Below, piece by piece: positions 1 through 7,640 of a stretch of DNA of 19,472 nt; within the stretch, counting starts at the first letter, position 1; the number at the start of each line of letters is the position of its first letter. The notes below the pieces were generated by a model. That model saw only the letters and a program-made list of their open reading frames with translations. It made no database searches and was not told the DNA's origin. The stretch comes from an uncultured Hyphomicrobiales bacterium. Lineage in GTDB: Bacteria > Pseudomonadota > Alphaproteobacteria > Rhizobiales > Beijerinckiaceae. Both the position numbers and the translations under genes were made by a program. The stretch spans positions 1 through 19,472 of the forward strand of contig CAIWVR010000410.1 in assembly GCA_903916165.1 (NCBI GenBank), written 5' to 3'.

Positions 1-777
1 ACGATGGTGAGCCAGGGACTTCCAATCGATCAGGCACTTGGTCTCAATAAAAGTCTGCGTGTTGATCTGCGCCAGTTCAACTGGATTGGTAATGTGGTCA
101 ATGCAAACCAGTTGCTTGTTGTCTGGCATACCTCACCCATTCGTTCCATAGAAGACGCCAGGCAACGCGAAACAAGCATAGGCGCAACGGGCGCTGGTTC
201 GGTCTCTTCCCAATTGCCCTCTTTCTATAACAAGATCCTTGGAACAAAATTCAAGATTATCATGGGCTATCAATCGGGTCAGGAGATTGACCTGTCCATG
301 GAGCGGGGAGAAGTCGAGGGGCGTGGCACAAATACTTACACTGGATATATGGCTTCAAAGCCTCATTATCTGGCACGGAATCTGATCATTCCCCTTGTGC
401 AAGTCGGACTAAAGCGAGAGGCGGAATTGCCGAATGTGCCCTTGCTCACGGAAATGGACGTCCCACCGCAAGATTATCCACTTCTGGACTTTGTTTCCAA
501 AGCTATCACCGTTGGCCGTCCTGTTGCTACAACACCCAATGTGCCCAAGGAGCGGGTCGAGGCCTTGCGTCATGCCTTTGATAAAACTTTACTGGATCCG
601 ATTTTCATCGACGAGGCACGACGCGAAAACGCAGAAATCCGGCCCATGAATGGGCAAACGCTCGCCCGGATTGTTCAAGAATTGATAGATGCACCAGAGT
701 CAATTCGCAATCGGGTCAAGGAAGCTATAGAGGACCGCGGCACTTCAGCCCCAAGCATCACATCGAAGGAACGGTAA
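1..777 (+). CDS. TctC/Bug-family periplasmic solute-binding protein, C-terminal part (cut by left edge)
   Basis: The reading frame is open from the first base to the TAA at 775-777, so the N-terminus lies outside the window and the ATG at 4 is internal. The visible ~258 residues match the second half of a Bug (TctC-type) binding protein. The landmarks are the strand 'KFKIIMGYQSG', the following 'IDLSMERGEVEGR' that lines one side of the cleft, the 'LPNVPLL' segment and the 'PNVPKERVEALRHAF' helix near the C-terminus. Proteins of this family bind small carboxylates or related acids in the periplasm for tripartite tricarboxylate transporters. By eye it is closest to the Bug protein at 13196, which shares MERGEVEGR and PNVP. 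It is followed almost directly by the dehydrogenase genes, which suggests it binds that enzyme's substrate or product (inference). Confidence 0.9.
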   Translation, partial: TMVSQGLPIDQALGLNKSLRVDLRQFNWIGNVVNANQLLVVWHTSPIRSIEDARQRETSIGATGAGSVSSQLPSFYNKILGTKFKIIMGYQSGQEIDLSMERGEVEGRGTNTYTGYMASKPHYLARNLIIPLVQVGLKREAELPNVPLLTEMDVPPQDYPLLDFVSKAITVGRPVATTPNVPKERVEALRHAFDKTLLDPIFIDEARRENAEIRPMNGQTLARIVQELIDAPESIRNRVKEAIEDRGTSAPSITSKER

Positions 778-778
778 G

Positions 779-1495
779 GTGAAATTCATGGAAAAAAAAT
801 CTCAATCTCAGGATTCGCAGAAACCCGAATTGGATCGCCGCTCCCTCTTGATCGGCGGCGCATTGGGAGCTGCGGCAAGCGTGGCGCCAATGACCTCCGC
901 CCAATCTGCACCCAAAATACATGCTCAACATGAAGCCGTGCAGCAACCAAAATCCAGTCACGAAACTCATCAACGCCAGGGGGTTTTTCTCAATGATGAT
1001 GACTACGCCACGATCATTGCATTCACCGAACGACTGATGCCGGGTGCACCCGGTAAACCGGGTGCCAGAGATGCGAATGTCGCCAATTATATTGATTTAG
1101 CCTTGTCCGGTTTTTTGAGCGATCAGCAATATTTTTATCGTCAGGGTCTAGAAGGACTTGAGAAGCATTGTCAGTCACAATATCAAAAATCATTCATGTT
1201 TCTGACGATTGTTCAGCAGGATTCTGTCCTCGCAGCTATGGATGAAAATAAGGCATCAGGATTTACCTGGCCGACCGCCAAAGCATTCTTTGAGAAACTG
1301 CGCGTACAAACGATTGAGGGTCTCTTTTCAGACCCAGTCTATGGGGGAAACAAGGATTTTGCTGGCTGGAAACTGGTCGGGTTTCCTGGCGCGCAACCTT
1401 TCTTTACCGAAGACGACATGAAAAACGGTAAAGCTTTCACACGAGAGCCAATCATTGGCATGCAGCAGTCGCAAACGCGCGCAAGAAAGGGCTGA
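779..1495 (+). CDS. Gluconate 2-dehydrogenase subunit 3-like protein, Tat-exported small subunit
   Basis: This is a 238-residue protein with a twin-arginine signal: 'DRRSLLIGG' around residues 19-27, then an Ala-rich hydrophobic stretch ending near 'TSAQSA'. The mature part resembles the gluconate 2-dehydrogenase subunit 3 family, small 'hitchhiker' subunits that carry a cofactor-loaded GMC flavoprotein through the Tat pathway. Supporting features are the 'DDDYATIIAFTERLMPG' helix and the 'GWKLVGFPGAQP' segment near the C-terminus. The GTG at 779 follows the previous stop by one base. An ATG at 788 with AAGGT 7 bp upstream is an equally good start and gives 235 residues. The flavoprotein gene begins 3 bp after its stop, as expected for partner subunits. 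Compared with known three-subunit enzymes, the cytochrome c gene is absent. Confidence 0.85.
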   Translation: MKFMEKKSQSQDSQKPELDRRSLLIGGALGAAASVAPMTSAQSAPKIHAQHEAVQQPKSSHETHQRQGVFLNDDDYATIIAFTERLMPGAPGKPGARDANVANYIDLALSGFLSDQQYFYRQGLEGLEKHCQSQYQKSFMFLTIVQQDSVLAAMDENKASGFTWPTAKAFFEKLRVQTIEGLFSDPVYGGNKDFAGWKLVGFPGAQPFFTEDDMKNGKAFTREPIIGMQQSQTRARKG

Positions 1496-1498
1496 CCC

Positions 1499-3223
1499 AT
1501 GGCGAAGATCAAGACCGAAGTCGTCATCGTTGGCGCAGGTGCAGCCGGGGCCATCCTGGCGGCCGAACTCTGCAAAGTCGGCATGAAAGTGGTCGCCCTG
1601 GAGCGGGGCCCAAAATTGAAAACGATTGATTTTAACCCGCATGATGAATTGCGCTTCTTCCAGCGCCAAGATACGCGTCCAGATCCCAAAAAAAGCGTTG
1701 TCACCTGGCGTTTCAACACAAATATGAAATCGCAACCACTGAACTCGATGAGCTATGGCAATCAGGTTGGCGGTGGCACAGTCCATTATGGTGCGCTTTC
1801 CTGGCGCAACCACGAAGATGATTTCCGGGTCCGGTCCGCAACCATTGAACGCTATGGCGCAGGATTTCTGCCCGAGGGATCTGATGTTACAGATTGGCCC
1901 ATCAGCTATGCGGATCTGGAGCCCTATTACGACAAAGCTGAATATGATCTTGGTGTGTCCGGGCGCGCCGGCAATATCAACGGTCAGAAAATTGCAGGCG
2001 GGAATATTTTTGAAGCACCGCGCAAACGTGAGTTTCCGCTGCCGCCACTGCGCACCGATGTAGCTTCAGAGACATTCGACAAAGCAACAAAGAATCTGGG
2101 CCTGCATCCTTTTATTTCTCCGCGGGCCATACTCTCCGAACCCTATAAGGGAAGGCCTGGCTGTACGTATTGTGGATTTTGTCAGACTTTTGGTTGCCAT
2201 GTAGCTGCCAAATCCAGCACGCTGGTGAATAAAATTCCGGAAGCTGAGGAGACCAAAAACTTTACGGTCATCACTGGCGCAATGTGCTACCGGGTCAATA
2301 CTGATAGTGCAGGAAAAGCAACAGGTGTTGCTTTCTATGGACCGGATGGTTCTGACAATCAGGTTGAAGCTGATCTGGTAATTCTTGCACCGTTTGTATA
2401 TGACAACGTGCGATTGCTGATGCTGTCAAAAACTTCGGTTCATCAGAATGGACTGTCCAATAGCAGTGGCCTGTTGGGCAAGGGTTTAATGACACATATT
2501 CGTCCCTCTGTTTTCGTTGCATTCGAAGAAAAGAAGATGAATATTTACATGGGCCCCAACGCGCAGCGTCATTCCATTGATGATTATAATGCTGATAATT
2601 TTGATCACAAGGATCTGGGTTTTATCCGTGGCGGACAAATTTCGATCGGTACGGCAGGGCAACAAGGCGGCCCGATCGGCGCAGCGATCAATATGGTTCC
2701 GCCACCGGGAATTCCTCGTTATGGTTCTGCCTATCGTGATTGGTATGCCAAATATTTTGCCAGCCACATGTCGGTAGGGCTCCAGATTGAAGATTTACCT
2801 TATTTGAATCAGACCATTGATCTTGATCCTGACGTCCGTGATGCCTGGGGGCTGCCAGCCCCGCGCATCACCTATGATTGGCGCCGGCCGAATGAATTGA
2901 AAAGCGTGGCCTTCCTGAGCAAGAAAATCGAAGACATCGGCAAAGCCATGAACGCCAAATATGTCTGGATGGGAGATCGCGCTCAGCCGGGTGCACCTGG
3001 CGGGCATCATACAGGTGGAACGCGCATGGGCACCCGGCCGGATAATTCCGTCGTGAACAAATATTGCCAATCATGGGACATTCCGAATCTTTTTGTGGTT
3101 GGGAGTTCGACATTTCCGACGATGAGCGGATATAATTCCACGTTGACGATTGAAGCGCAGGCCTATTTTGTCGCTGATGCCATTACGAAGCATTATCGAC
3201 AAGCACCAGGTCCATTGGTTTGA
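1499..3223 (+). CDS. GMC-family FAD-dependent oxidoreductase, gluconate/sugar dehydrogenase flavoprotein type
   Basis: This is a 574-residue catalytic subunit expected to oxidise an alcohol or sugar-acid hydroxyl in the periplasm. The N-terminus has the FAD-binding Rossmann motif GAGAAG (residues 12-17), and 'GGGTVHYGA' near residues 91-99 is the second GMC signature. The C-terminal domain carries HH at 503-504 in 'GGHHTGGTRMG' and N546 in 'SGYNST', the expected His/Asn active-site pair. Four cysteines, C222, C225, C228 and C233, lie in the segment GCTYCGFCQTFGC. In related bacterial FAD-glucose dehydrogenases, cysteines in a comparable place bind an iron-sulfur cluster, so one is likely here (inference). 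It has no signal peptide and would travel with the Tat partner encoded just upstream. The substrate is unknown, and the usual cytochrome c electron acceptor is not encoded next to it. Confidence 0.92.
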   Translation: MAKIKTEVVIVGAGAAGAILAAELCKVGMKVVALERGPKLKTIDFNPHDELRFFQRQDTRPDPKKSVVTWRFNTNMKSQPLNSMSYGNQVGGGTVHYGALSWRNHEDDFRVRSATIERYGAGFLPEGSDVTDWPISYADLEPYYDKAEYDLGVSGRAGNINGQKIAGGNIFEAPRKREFPLPPLRTDVASETFDKATKNLGLHPFISPRAILSEPYKGRPGCTYCGFCQTFGCHVAAKSSTLVNKIPEAEETKNFTVITGAMCYRVNTDSAGKATGVAFYGPDGSDNQVEADLVILAPFVYDNVRLLMLSKTSVHQNGLSNSSGLLGKGLMTHIRPSVFVAFEEKKMNIYMGPNAQRHSIDDYNADNFDHKDLGFIRGGQISIGTAGQQGGPIGAAINMVPPPGIPRYGSAYRDWYAKYFASHMSVGLQIEDLPYLNQTIDLDPDVRDAWGLPAPRITYDWRRPNELKSVAFLSKKIEDIGKAMNAKYVWMGDRAQPGAPGGHHTGGTRMGTRPDNSVVNKYCQSWDIPNLFVVGSSTFPTMSGYNSTLTIEAQAYFVADAITKHYRQAPGPLV

Positions 3224-3234
3224 GGTGCTATTCC

Positions 3235-4251
3235 ATGAAACGATTCATGAGTACAATCATCGCTTTCGGTCTGATGAGTTCTGCGCCAGTAAGGGCCGCC
3301 GAATATTATGCCAATAAAAGCATCGAAATGCTTATTGGGGCTGATGTCGGCGGTGGATATGATATTTATGCCCGCCTCGTCGCACGCCATCTGGGAAAAT
3401 ATATTGGTGGAACGCCCACGATCATTGCCCGGAATATGCCGGGAGCCGGGAGTGCCATTGCAGGCGGCCATCTCGCCCGTATGGCCGCCAAGGATGGCAG
3501 TGTGATTGGCGCGCTGATGCCGGGTGCTATTATGGGGCGCCTTCTGGACGAGCGCGCCAGTAATTTGTTTGACCCGACGAAATTTGTCTACATTGGGACA
3601 GCAGATAGTGGCACGCGTATTTGTCTGACGCATAAGGATAGCAAGGTCAAAAATTATACAGATGCGATTGCCAACAAAGTGATTTTCGCTGCAAGCCAGG
3701 CAGGGGGGGCAACGCGTGATTATGCTGCGCTTCACAATCACGCCACAGCGACAAAATTTGAGATTATCAGTGGCTACAAGGGTACGAGTGATATTTTACT
3801 CGCAATTGAGCGTGGAGAAGTGTCCGGCATGTGTGGTTTTGACTGGTCCAGTCTGAAATCGCAAAAGCCGGATTGGATTCGTGACAAGACCATCAACATC
3901 CTCGTGCAAGACGGCATCGATCCGGAACCGGAACTGACCAGGATGGGGGTCCCGCAAATCTGGTCTTTCATCAAGGACGAAACGGATCGCAAAGCGGTCC
4001 AGCTCATCCTGAGCCAGCAACTTTTTGGTCGCTCTTATGTGGTGCCGCCTGACACGAACCGCGACGCTGTGGAGATCCTTCGCAAAGCCTTTACGGCTGC
4101 AATGCAGGACCATGATCTGCTAGCAGATGCAGAACGCATCCGAATTGGCATCACCTATTCGTCTGGCGAAAAGCTACAGGAGGTTGTGCAGCGGGTTTAT
4201 GCGTCATCAAAAGAGGTGATAGATCGTGCCAAGCGCATCATTGAACCATAG
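3235..4251 (+). CDS. TctC/Bug-family periplasmic solute-binding protein (pair with the one at 18900)
   Basis: This is a 338-residue binding protein. I chose the ATG at 3235 because GAGGTG lies 7 bp upstream and the product then begins with a proper Sec signal (Lys-Arg, hydrophobic core, 'PVRA' before the likely cut after residue 21). A TTG at 3220 in the same frame is less likely. The mature protein has the Bug landmarks 'GADVGGGYDIYARL' (Asp43 in the ligand loop), 'ARNMPGAGS', 'KFEIISGYKGTSD' and 'ERGEVSGMCGFDW'. Cys130 ('TRICLT') and Cys200 ('GMCGF') could form a disulfide; the homologue at 18900 shares at least the first one. The gene is the last of the GMC dehydrogenase operon, in the place where a cytochrome subunit would often stand. 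The ligand is unknown but is probably an organic acid linked to the dehydrogenase. Confidence 0.92.
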   Translation: MKRFMSTIIAFGLMSSAPVRAAEYYANKSIEMLIGADVGGGYDIYARLVARHLGKYIGGTPTIIARNMPGAGSAIAGGHLARMAAKDGSVIGALMPGAIMGRLLDERASNLFDPTKFVYIGTADSGTRICLTHKDSKVKNYTDAIANKVIFAASQAGGATRDYAALHNHATATKFEIISGYKGTSDILLAIERGEVSGMCGFDWSSLKSQKPDWIRDKTINILVQDGIDPEPELTRMGVPQIWSFIKDETDRKAVQLILSQQLFGRSYVVPPDTNRDAVEILRKAFTAAMQDHDLLADAERIRIGITYSSGEKLQEVVQRVYASSKEVIDRAKRIIEP

Positions 4252-4316
4252 AATCTTGAACTCCTGGCCTGGGCCATGTGGTCATTGATACAGATGCCCC
4301 CTACGCGACGAGCCGA

Positions 4317-5213
4317 TCAATGATCCTGATAGCCTTGATCCTTTCGCGCGGATTCGATAATCAGCTTCTTGAGCTCTTCTGCGGTGCGTGACAGTTCACG
4401 ATTACGCGCTTCGACGAAACCGATTGTGCGGCGGATTGACGGCTCGACCAGCGGGATGATCCGAATAACTGGATGGCGGGCGCGTGGCCGGCTCATGAGC
4501 GGAATGACCGACATACCAAGTCCTTCTTCAACCAGGCCGAAGGAGGTTGCAAGATGGCTGACCTGATACGACCAATTGAGACTCAGGCCTGAGCGCGCAA
4601 GCGCTTGGTCGATCAACATGCGATTGTCGCTGCGCAGGCTGATGATGAGCGGCAGGCTCTTGATATCCTCCCACCGTAACGTTTTTTTACGGGCAACAGG
4701 GTGATCGGCCCGGCATGCGAGTGCAAAGCTGTCATCCATCAATGGGGTGAAAATGAGATCCTGACGGGAGGCTCCGAGGGAATTGATGCCGAACTCGGCC
4801 TCGCCGCGGGCAACGCAATCGAGACCTTCCGATGCCGTCGTGTCACGAATGCGAAAGCGGATGTCGGGATAGCGTCGATTAAAGAGCCGGAGAACGTTGG
4901 GCAGAAATGCTGACGCCATCGTCGGCAGGCAGGCAATGGTCAGAACGCCCGAGGGCCTGATGCCGAAATCGGTCAGGCTGAAAACGCAATCTTCGAACTC
5001 ACGCGCCATGCGCCGAAAGTGCGTTTCGATTTCCCGGCCGACACGTGTGGGCACGACTTTTCGTGTCGTGCGGTCGAAGAGCTTCGTGCCGAATGTTTCT
5101 TCCAGCGCCTGGATACGGCGCGTCAATGTCGGCTGTGAAAGGTTAAGTGCCTCGGCAGCGCGTTGGAAGCCGCCGAAGTCTAGAATTGCAAGGAAGATAC
5201 GGATGTCGAGCAT
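4317..5213 (-). CDS. LysR-type transcriptional regulator
   Basis: This is a protein of about 298 residues, the usual LysR size. The N-terminal winged helix-turn-helix is clear ('FLAILDFGGFQRAAEALNLSQPTLTRRIQALEE', written here in shorter pieces: FGGFQRAAEALNLSQ, then PTLTRRIQALEE). The rest is a type 2 periplasmic-binding-protein-like effector domain with 'GVLTIACLPTMA', 'GEAEFGINSL' and 'EEGLGMSVIP'. I start it at the ATG at 5213 (MLDIRIF), the normal position relative to the HTH. An in-frame ATG at 5231 would add six residues, and neither start has a convincing ribosome-binding site. It diverges from the flavin monooxygenase gene across 122 bp and most likely controls that operon in response to an aromatic acid or pathway intermediate (inference from family habit). 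Its 3' end faces the Bug gene ending at 4251 across 65 bp. Confidence 0.93.
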   Translation of the reverse strand: MLDIRIFLAILDFGGFQRAAEALNLSQPTLTRRIQALEETFGTKLFDRTTRKVVPTRVGREIETHFRRMAREFEDCVFSLTDFGIRPSGVLTIACLPTMASAFLPNVLRLFNRRYPDIRFRIRDTTASEGLDCVARGEAEFGINSLGASRQDLIFTPLMDDSFALACRADHPVARKKTLRWEDIKSLPLIISLRSDNRMLIDQALARSGLSLNWSYQVSHLATSFGLVEEGLGMSVIPLMSRPRARHPVIRIIPLVEPSIRRTIGFVEARNRELSRTAEELKKLIIESARKDQGYQDH

Positions 5214-5304
5214 TTCGCAATTTATTTGCATATCGAATAAATAATAGCCGTCTCTGTATTTCACAAGGCAACAATCGGGTGATAGCATTTTTTTGTTGCG
5301 AAAT
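5212..5304. promoter_or_regulatory. Candidate LysR operator: 9-bp inverted repeat plus AT-rich palindrome
   Basis: The divergent region between the LysR gene and the monooxygenase holds an exact 9-bp inverted pair, ATTTCGCAA at 5212-5220 and TTGCGAAAT at 5296-5304. Between them lies an AT-rich palindrome, TTTATT at 5221-5226 and AATAAA at 5236-5241 with a 9-bp spacer. The left arm overlaps the chosen LysR start codon, which would suit autorepression. The right arm lies just downstream of a candidate promoter for the operon. The assignment to LysR is inferred from position. Confidence 0.4.
5260..5288 (+). promoter_or_regulatory. Candidate sigma-70-type promoter of the monooxygenase operon
   Basis: TTCACA at 5260-5265 (5 of 6 to the -35 consensus) and TAGCAT at 5283-5288 (4 of 6 to the -10 consensus) are separated by exactly 17 bp. 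They lie about 50 bp before the ATG at 5336, leaving a short leader that contains the ribosome-binding site AAGGAG at 5319-5324. The location between the divergent genes supports the call, but no transcription data exist here. Confidence 0.35.
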
Positions 5305-5335
5305 TATTGCGGCGCAGCAAGGAGATCTGCAAGGG

Positions 5336-6505
5336 ATGAAAGAAGACCTCGACATTGCCATCGTGGGCGCGGGCATGGGTGGCCTGGCTGCGGCAGGTGC
5401 CTTGCGCAAATTTGGCATCAAGGCTCAAGTTTATGAGCAGGCGCCACACTTCCTGCGCGTCGGTGCCGGGATCCAGATGGCGGCCAACCCGATGAAAGTC
5501 CTGCGGGCGATGGGGCTGGAGGAGCGCCTCCGGAGCACCTCGTTCCGGCATCGAGCGCGTTTGCATCGGGATCACGACAGCGGCACCATCAAATCCGACT
5601 ATGATATGTGGAGTGTCGAAGAGAAGTTTGGCGCACCGCATCTGATGATGCATCGTGCAGATCTGCATGCGGCGCTGCTGTCGCTGCTGCCCAAGGATAG
5701 CGTTCACCTCGACAAGAAGTTGCGGGACGTCGAACAGGATGGAAGTGGCGTTACGCTGCGCTTCACCGATGGCGAGACGGTGCGTGCCTCGGCATTGATC
5801 GCAGCCGATGGTGTTCATTCTGTTGTTCGCAAGAAGCTCTTCGGGCCGGAATCACCGCGCTATACCGGACGTATCGCCTATCGCGCCGTCTTCCCGTCCA
5901 AACTCTTGCGTGGTGTGGATGTCGGCGACGTGGCCACAAAATGGTGGGGCCCCGACCGGCACATCGTGATTTATTATATCACGCATGCCAAGGATGAGGT
6001 CTATTTCACCACCAGCATTCCGGCTGAAACACCTGATCCTGAATCGTGGTCGTTGAAGGGTGACCTTGGCGAATTGCGCGCCAGCTTCAGCGATTTTCAC
6101 GCCGATGTCCGCGCCGTTCTGGACGCTTGCCCGGACACATTCAAATGGCCGATCTACGATCGTGATCCGCAGGACAAATGGGGGCAGGGGAGGATCTATC
6201 TCCTGGGTGATGCCTGTCATCCGATGACGCCCTATATGGCGCAGGGCGCGGCAAGCGCGATTGAGGATGCAGCCATGCTCGCGCGCAGTCTGGATGCCCA
6301 CGGCGATCTCGAAAAAGCGCTTCAGATCTATGAGGCAACGCGGCGTCCACGCGCGGCGAAAATCCAGAGCCTGTCGCATCTCAACAAGCGCGAATGGATG
6401 AAAGCTGACGTCAACGATCTGGCTTCGGCACCCAAGGAGAAGGCCGATCCAGACTGGGTCTACGGCTACAACGCCTGGACCGCACCGCTGGCTGAATTGG
6501 CCTGA
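5336..6505 (+). CDS. Group A FAD-dependent aromatic monooxygenase, NicC (6-hydroxynicotinate 3-monooxygenase)-like
   Basis: This is a 389-residue single-component flavin hydroxylase expected to use NAD(P)H and O2 to hydroxylate an aromatic ring. Seen in order: GAGMGG (residues 11-16) for FAD; the AADGVHS 'DG' motif (157-163); GDACHP (291-296) for the FAD ribityl region; and the C-terminal 'WVYGYNAW'. The pattern with KWW...RH..IYY around 202-214 closely follows NicC, which acts with possible decarboxylation on 6-hydroxynicotinate. Against recalled NicC active-site residues, H209 and Y213 match H211 and Y215, but His47 is Gln47, Cys202 is Ala200 and His302 is Tyr300. The substrate is therefore likely related but not identical. 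I start at the ATG at 5336, with AAGGAG 11 bp upstream. It is the first gene of the ten-gene operon and diverges from LysR. Confidence 0.88.
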   Translation: MKEDLDIAIVGAGMGGLAAAGALRKFGIKAQVYEQAPHFLRVGAGIQMAANPMKVLRAMGLEERLRSTSFRHRARLHRDHDSGTIKSDYDMWSVEEKFGAPHLMMHRADLHAALLSLLPKDSVHLDKKLRDVEQDGSGVTLRFTDGETVRASALIAADGVHSVVRKKLFGPESPRYTGRIAYRAVFPSKLLRGVDVGDVATKWWGPDRHIVIYYITHAKDEVYFTTSIPAETPDPESWSLKGDLGELRASFSDFHADVRAVLDACPDTFKWPIYDRDPQDKWGQGRIYLLGDACHPMTPYMAQGAASAIEDAAMLARSLDAHGDLEKALQIYEATRRPRAAKIQSLSHLNKREWMKADVNDLASAPKEKADPDWVYGYNAWTAPLAELA

Positions 6506-6535
6506 AGATCGATTATCAAGAGGGAGGACGGCACA

Positions 6536-7585
6536 ATGGACGGGAGTTCGGGCATGATCATGGGAGATCTGAAATATCTGCGGCTGCCGATCACGACCAA
6601 TATCCAGCCCGGCATGCAGGTTCTTGTCATTACAGATTCGGCCCATGATCCCCGTGTCTGGCAGGTGATCATGAGCACCATTTCCGAGATTGGTGCCGAG
6701 GGAACACTGGCTCTTTTCGACCCGCGCCCGGCTGATTATTTTGATCCGCCACGTGCCGTGTGCGAGGCCATGCTTAAAGCGGATGTGAACATCCTTCTCG
6801 CCTCTACGGGCATGTTGCATGCACCTGCGAATTTTGCAGCCATGCGCGCAGGTGTGCCAGTGATCTGCATGGATGGCGGCATGACGCTGGAAATGTTCCA
6901 GTCGGGTGCCGTCACCGAAGACCAGCGACAAATGGCCGTTCGCCAGCACTATGTCGGAACCAAGATTTTCGGTGTCGACGCAAAAATGTGCCGCGTCACC
7001 TCCAAACACGGGACAGACTTCAGTTACAGCGTGGAAAACCGAATTTTTATTCCGGAATTGCCCGGCGAGGACTTCGTTCCTTACAAGATCAACTACATGA
7101 CGCGGAACAAGAAATTTCCGCGGCCGCGCTTCCTTTATCCCAATGGCGAGCTCAACATTCCTCCCGTCGAGAAGTCCGGCAATGGCAAGCTGGTCATTGA
7201 TCTCTCGATGCATCAGTTCGGTCGTCTGAAGAGCCATATCGAACTGACCGTCAAGGATGGCAGGATCACCGATATTGATGGGGGCCCAGAGGCCTGGACC
7301 CTGCGCAGATATCTTGAGACGTTCGGCGATGAAAATGCGCGCGTCTGTCCGGCGGAGGCGTCAGTTGGTATTAACGCCAAGGCGATGGTGCGCGGCGTGC
7401 AGCGCGAAGACAAGAACATTCTCGGCTCGATGCATTTTGGTATTGGCACCAATATCGACGTCGGAGGCACCATCCATTCGAACATCCACATGGACGGTGT
7501 CATTCTTGAGCCGACCCTCTACGTCGATGGCGAAATGCGCATTGAAAACGGGAGGTTTTTAAGGAACGTCGAAGGTCCGGACTGA
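6536..7585 (+). CDS. M29 aminopeptidase T / NicX-fold metalloenzyme
   Basis: This is a 349-residue protein of the family that holds M29 aminopeptidases and NicX (2,5-dihydroxypyridine 5,6-dioxygenase). GGGAGG lies 8 bp before the ATG. The C-terminal half aligns by eye with NicX ('GTDFSYSVE', 'GKLVIDL', 'DGRITDIDGG', 'GTNIDVGG', 'HMDG'). The metal ligands, however, look like the M29 set: E205 in 'PNGELNIPP', E274 in 'CPAEASVG', H300 in 'GSMHFGIG', and H318 and D320 in 'IHMDG'. NicX uses His-His-Asp for a single iron; here only the last two match and the first His is Glu274. The protein may thus be a two-metal hydrolase (amide, lactam or peptide bond) or a diverged ring-opening enzyme. Its place right after a NicC-like gene favours a pathway role on a ring compound. 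No signal peptide is present, so it is cytoplasmic. Confidence 0.8.
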   Translation: MDGSSGMIMGDLKYLRLPITTNIQPGMQVLVITDSAHDPRVWQVIMSTISEIGAEGTLALFDPRPADYFDPPRAVCEAMLKADVNILLASTGMLHAPANFAAMRAGVPVICMDGGMTLEMFQSGAVTEDQRQMAVRQHYVGTKIFGVDAKMCRVTSKHGTDFSYSVENRIFIPELPGEDFVPYKINYMTRNKKFPRPRFLYPNGELNIPPVEKSGNGKLVIDLSMHQFGRLKSHIELTVKDGRITDIDGGPEAWTLRRYLETFGDENARVCPAEASVGINAKAMVRGVQREDKNILGSMHFGIGTNIDVGGTIHSNIHMDGVILEPTLYVDGEMRIENGRFLRNVEGPD

Positions 7586-7640
7586 TCAGACCCGAGAAAG
7601 AATCCAGATGTCCAAAAAATGACCAGCGGGAGGAGACGGC

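Noticed and set aside
1..777. Treating the ATG at position 4 as a true start
   Set aside because: The product would lack the signal peptide and the whole first third of the Bug fold, and the frame is open to the window edge.
3220..3234. TTG start at 3220 for the second Bug protein
   Set aside because: The ATG at 3235 has a well-placed GAGGTG and gives a normal signal peptide; the upstream extension does not.
4252..4316. Terminator between the convergent genes ending at 4251 and 4317
   Set aside because: Only short imperfect GGCC/GGTC pairings are seen, with no T-run, so I do not annotate one.
5293..5320. TTGTTGC/GCAGCAA stem in the monooxygenase leader as a riboswitch
   Set aside because: It is a single 7-bp stem with a G-T pair and no known aptamer features; it may only affect ribosome access.
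5336..6505. Naming this gene nicC
   Set aside because: The overall match is good, but three active-site positions differ and the rest of the nicotinate pathway is incomplete here.
5852..7237. Long open frame of 461 codons on the - strand
   Set aside because: It lies antisense across the monooxygenase and M29/NicX-like genes, shows no recognisable domain, and is explained by the codon bias of the + strand genes.
6536..7585. Naming this gene nicX
   Set aside because: One of the iron ligands of NicX is replaced by Glu and two extra M29 ligands are present, so the dioxygenase name is not supported.
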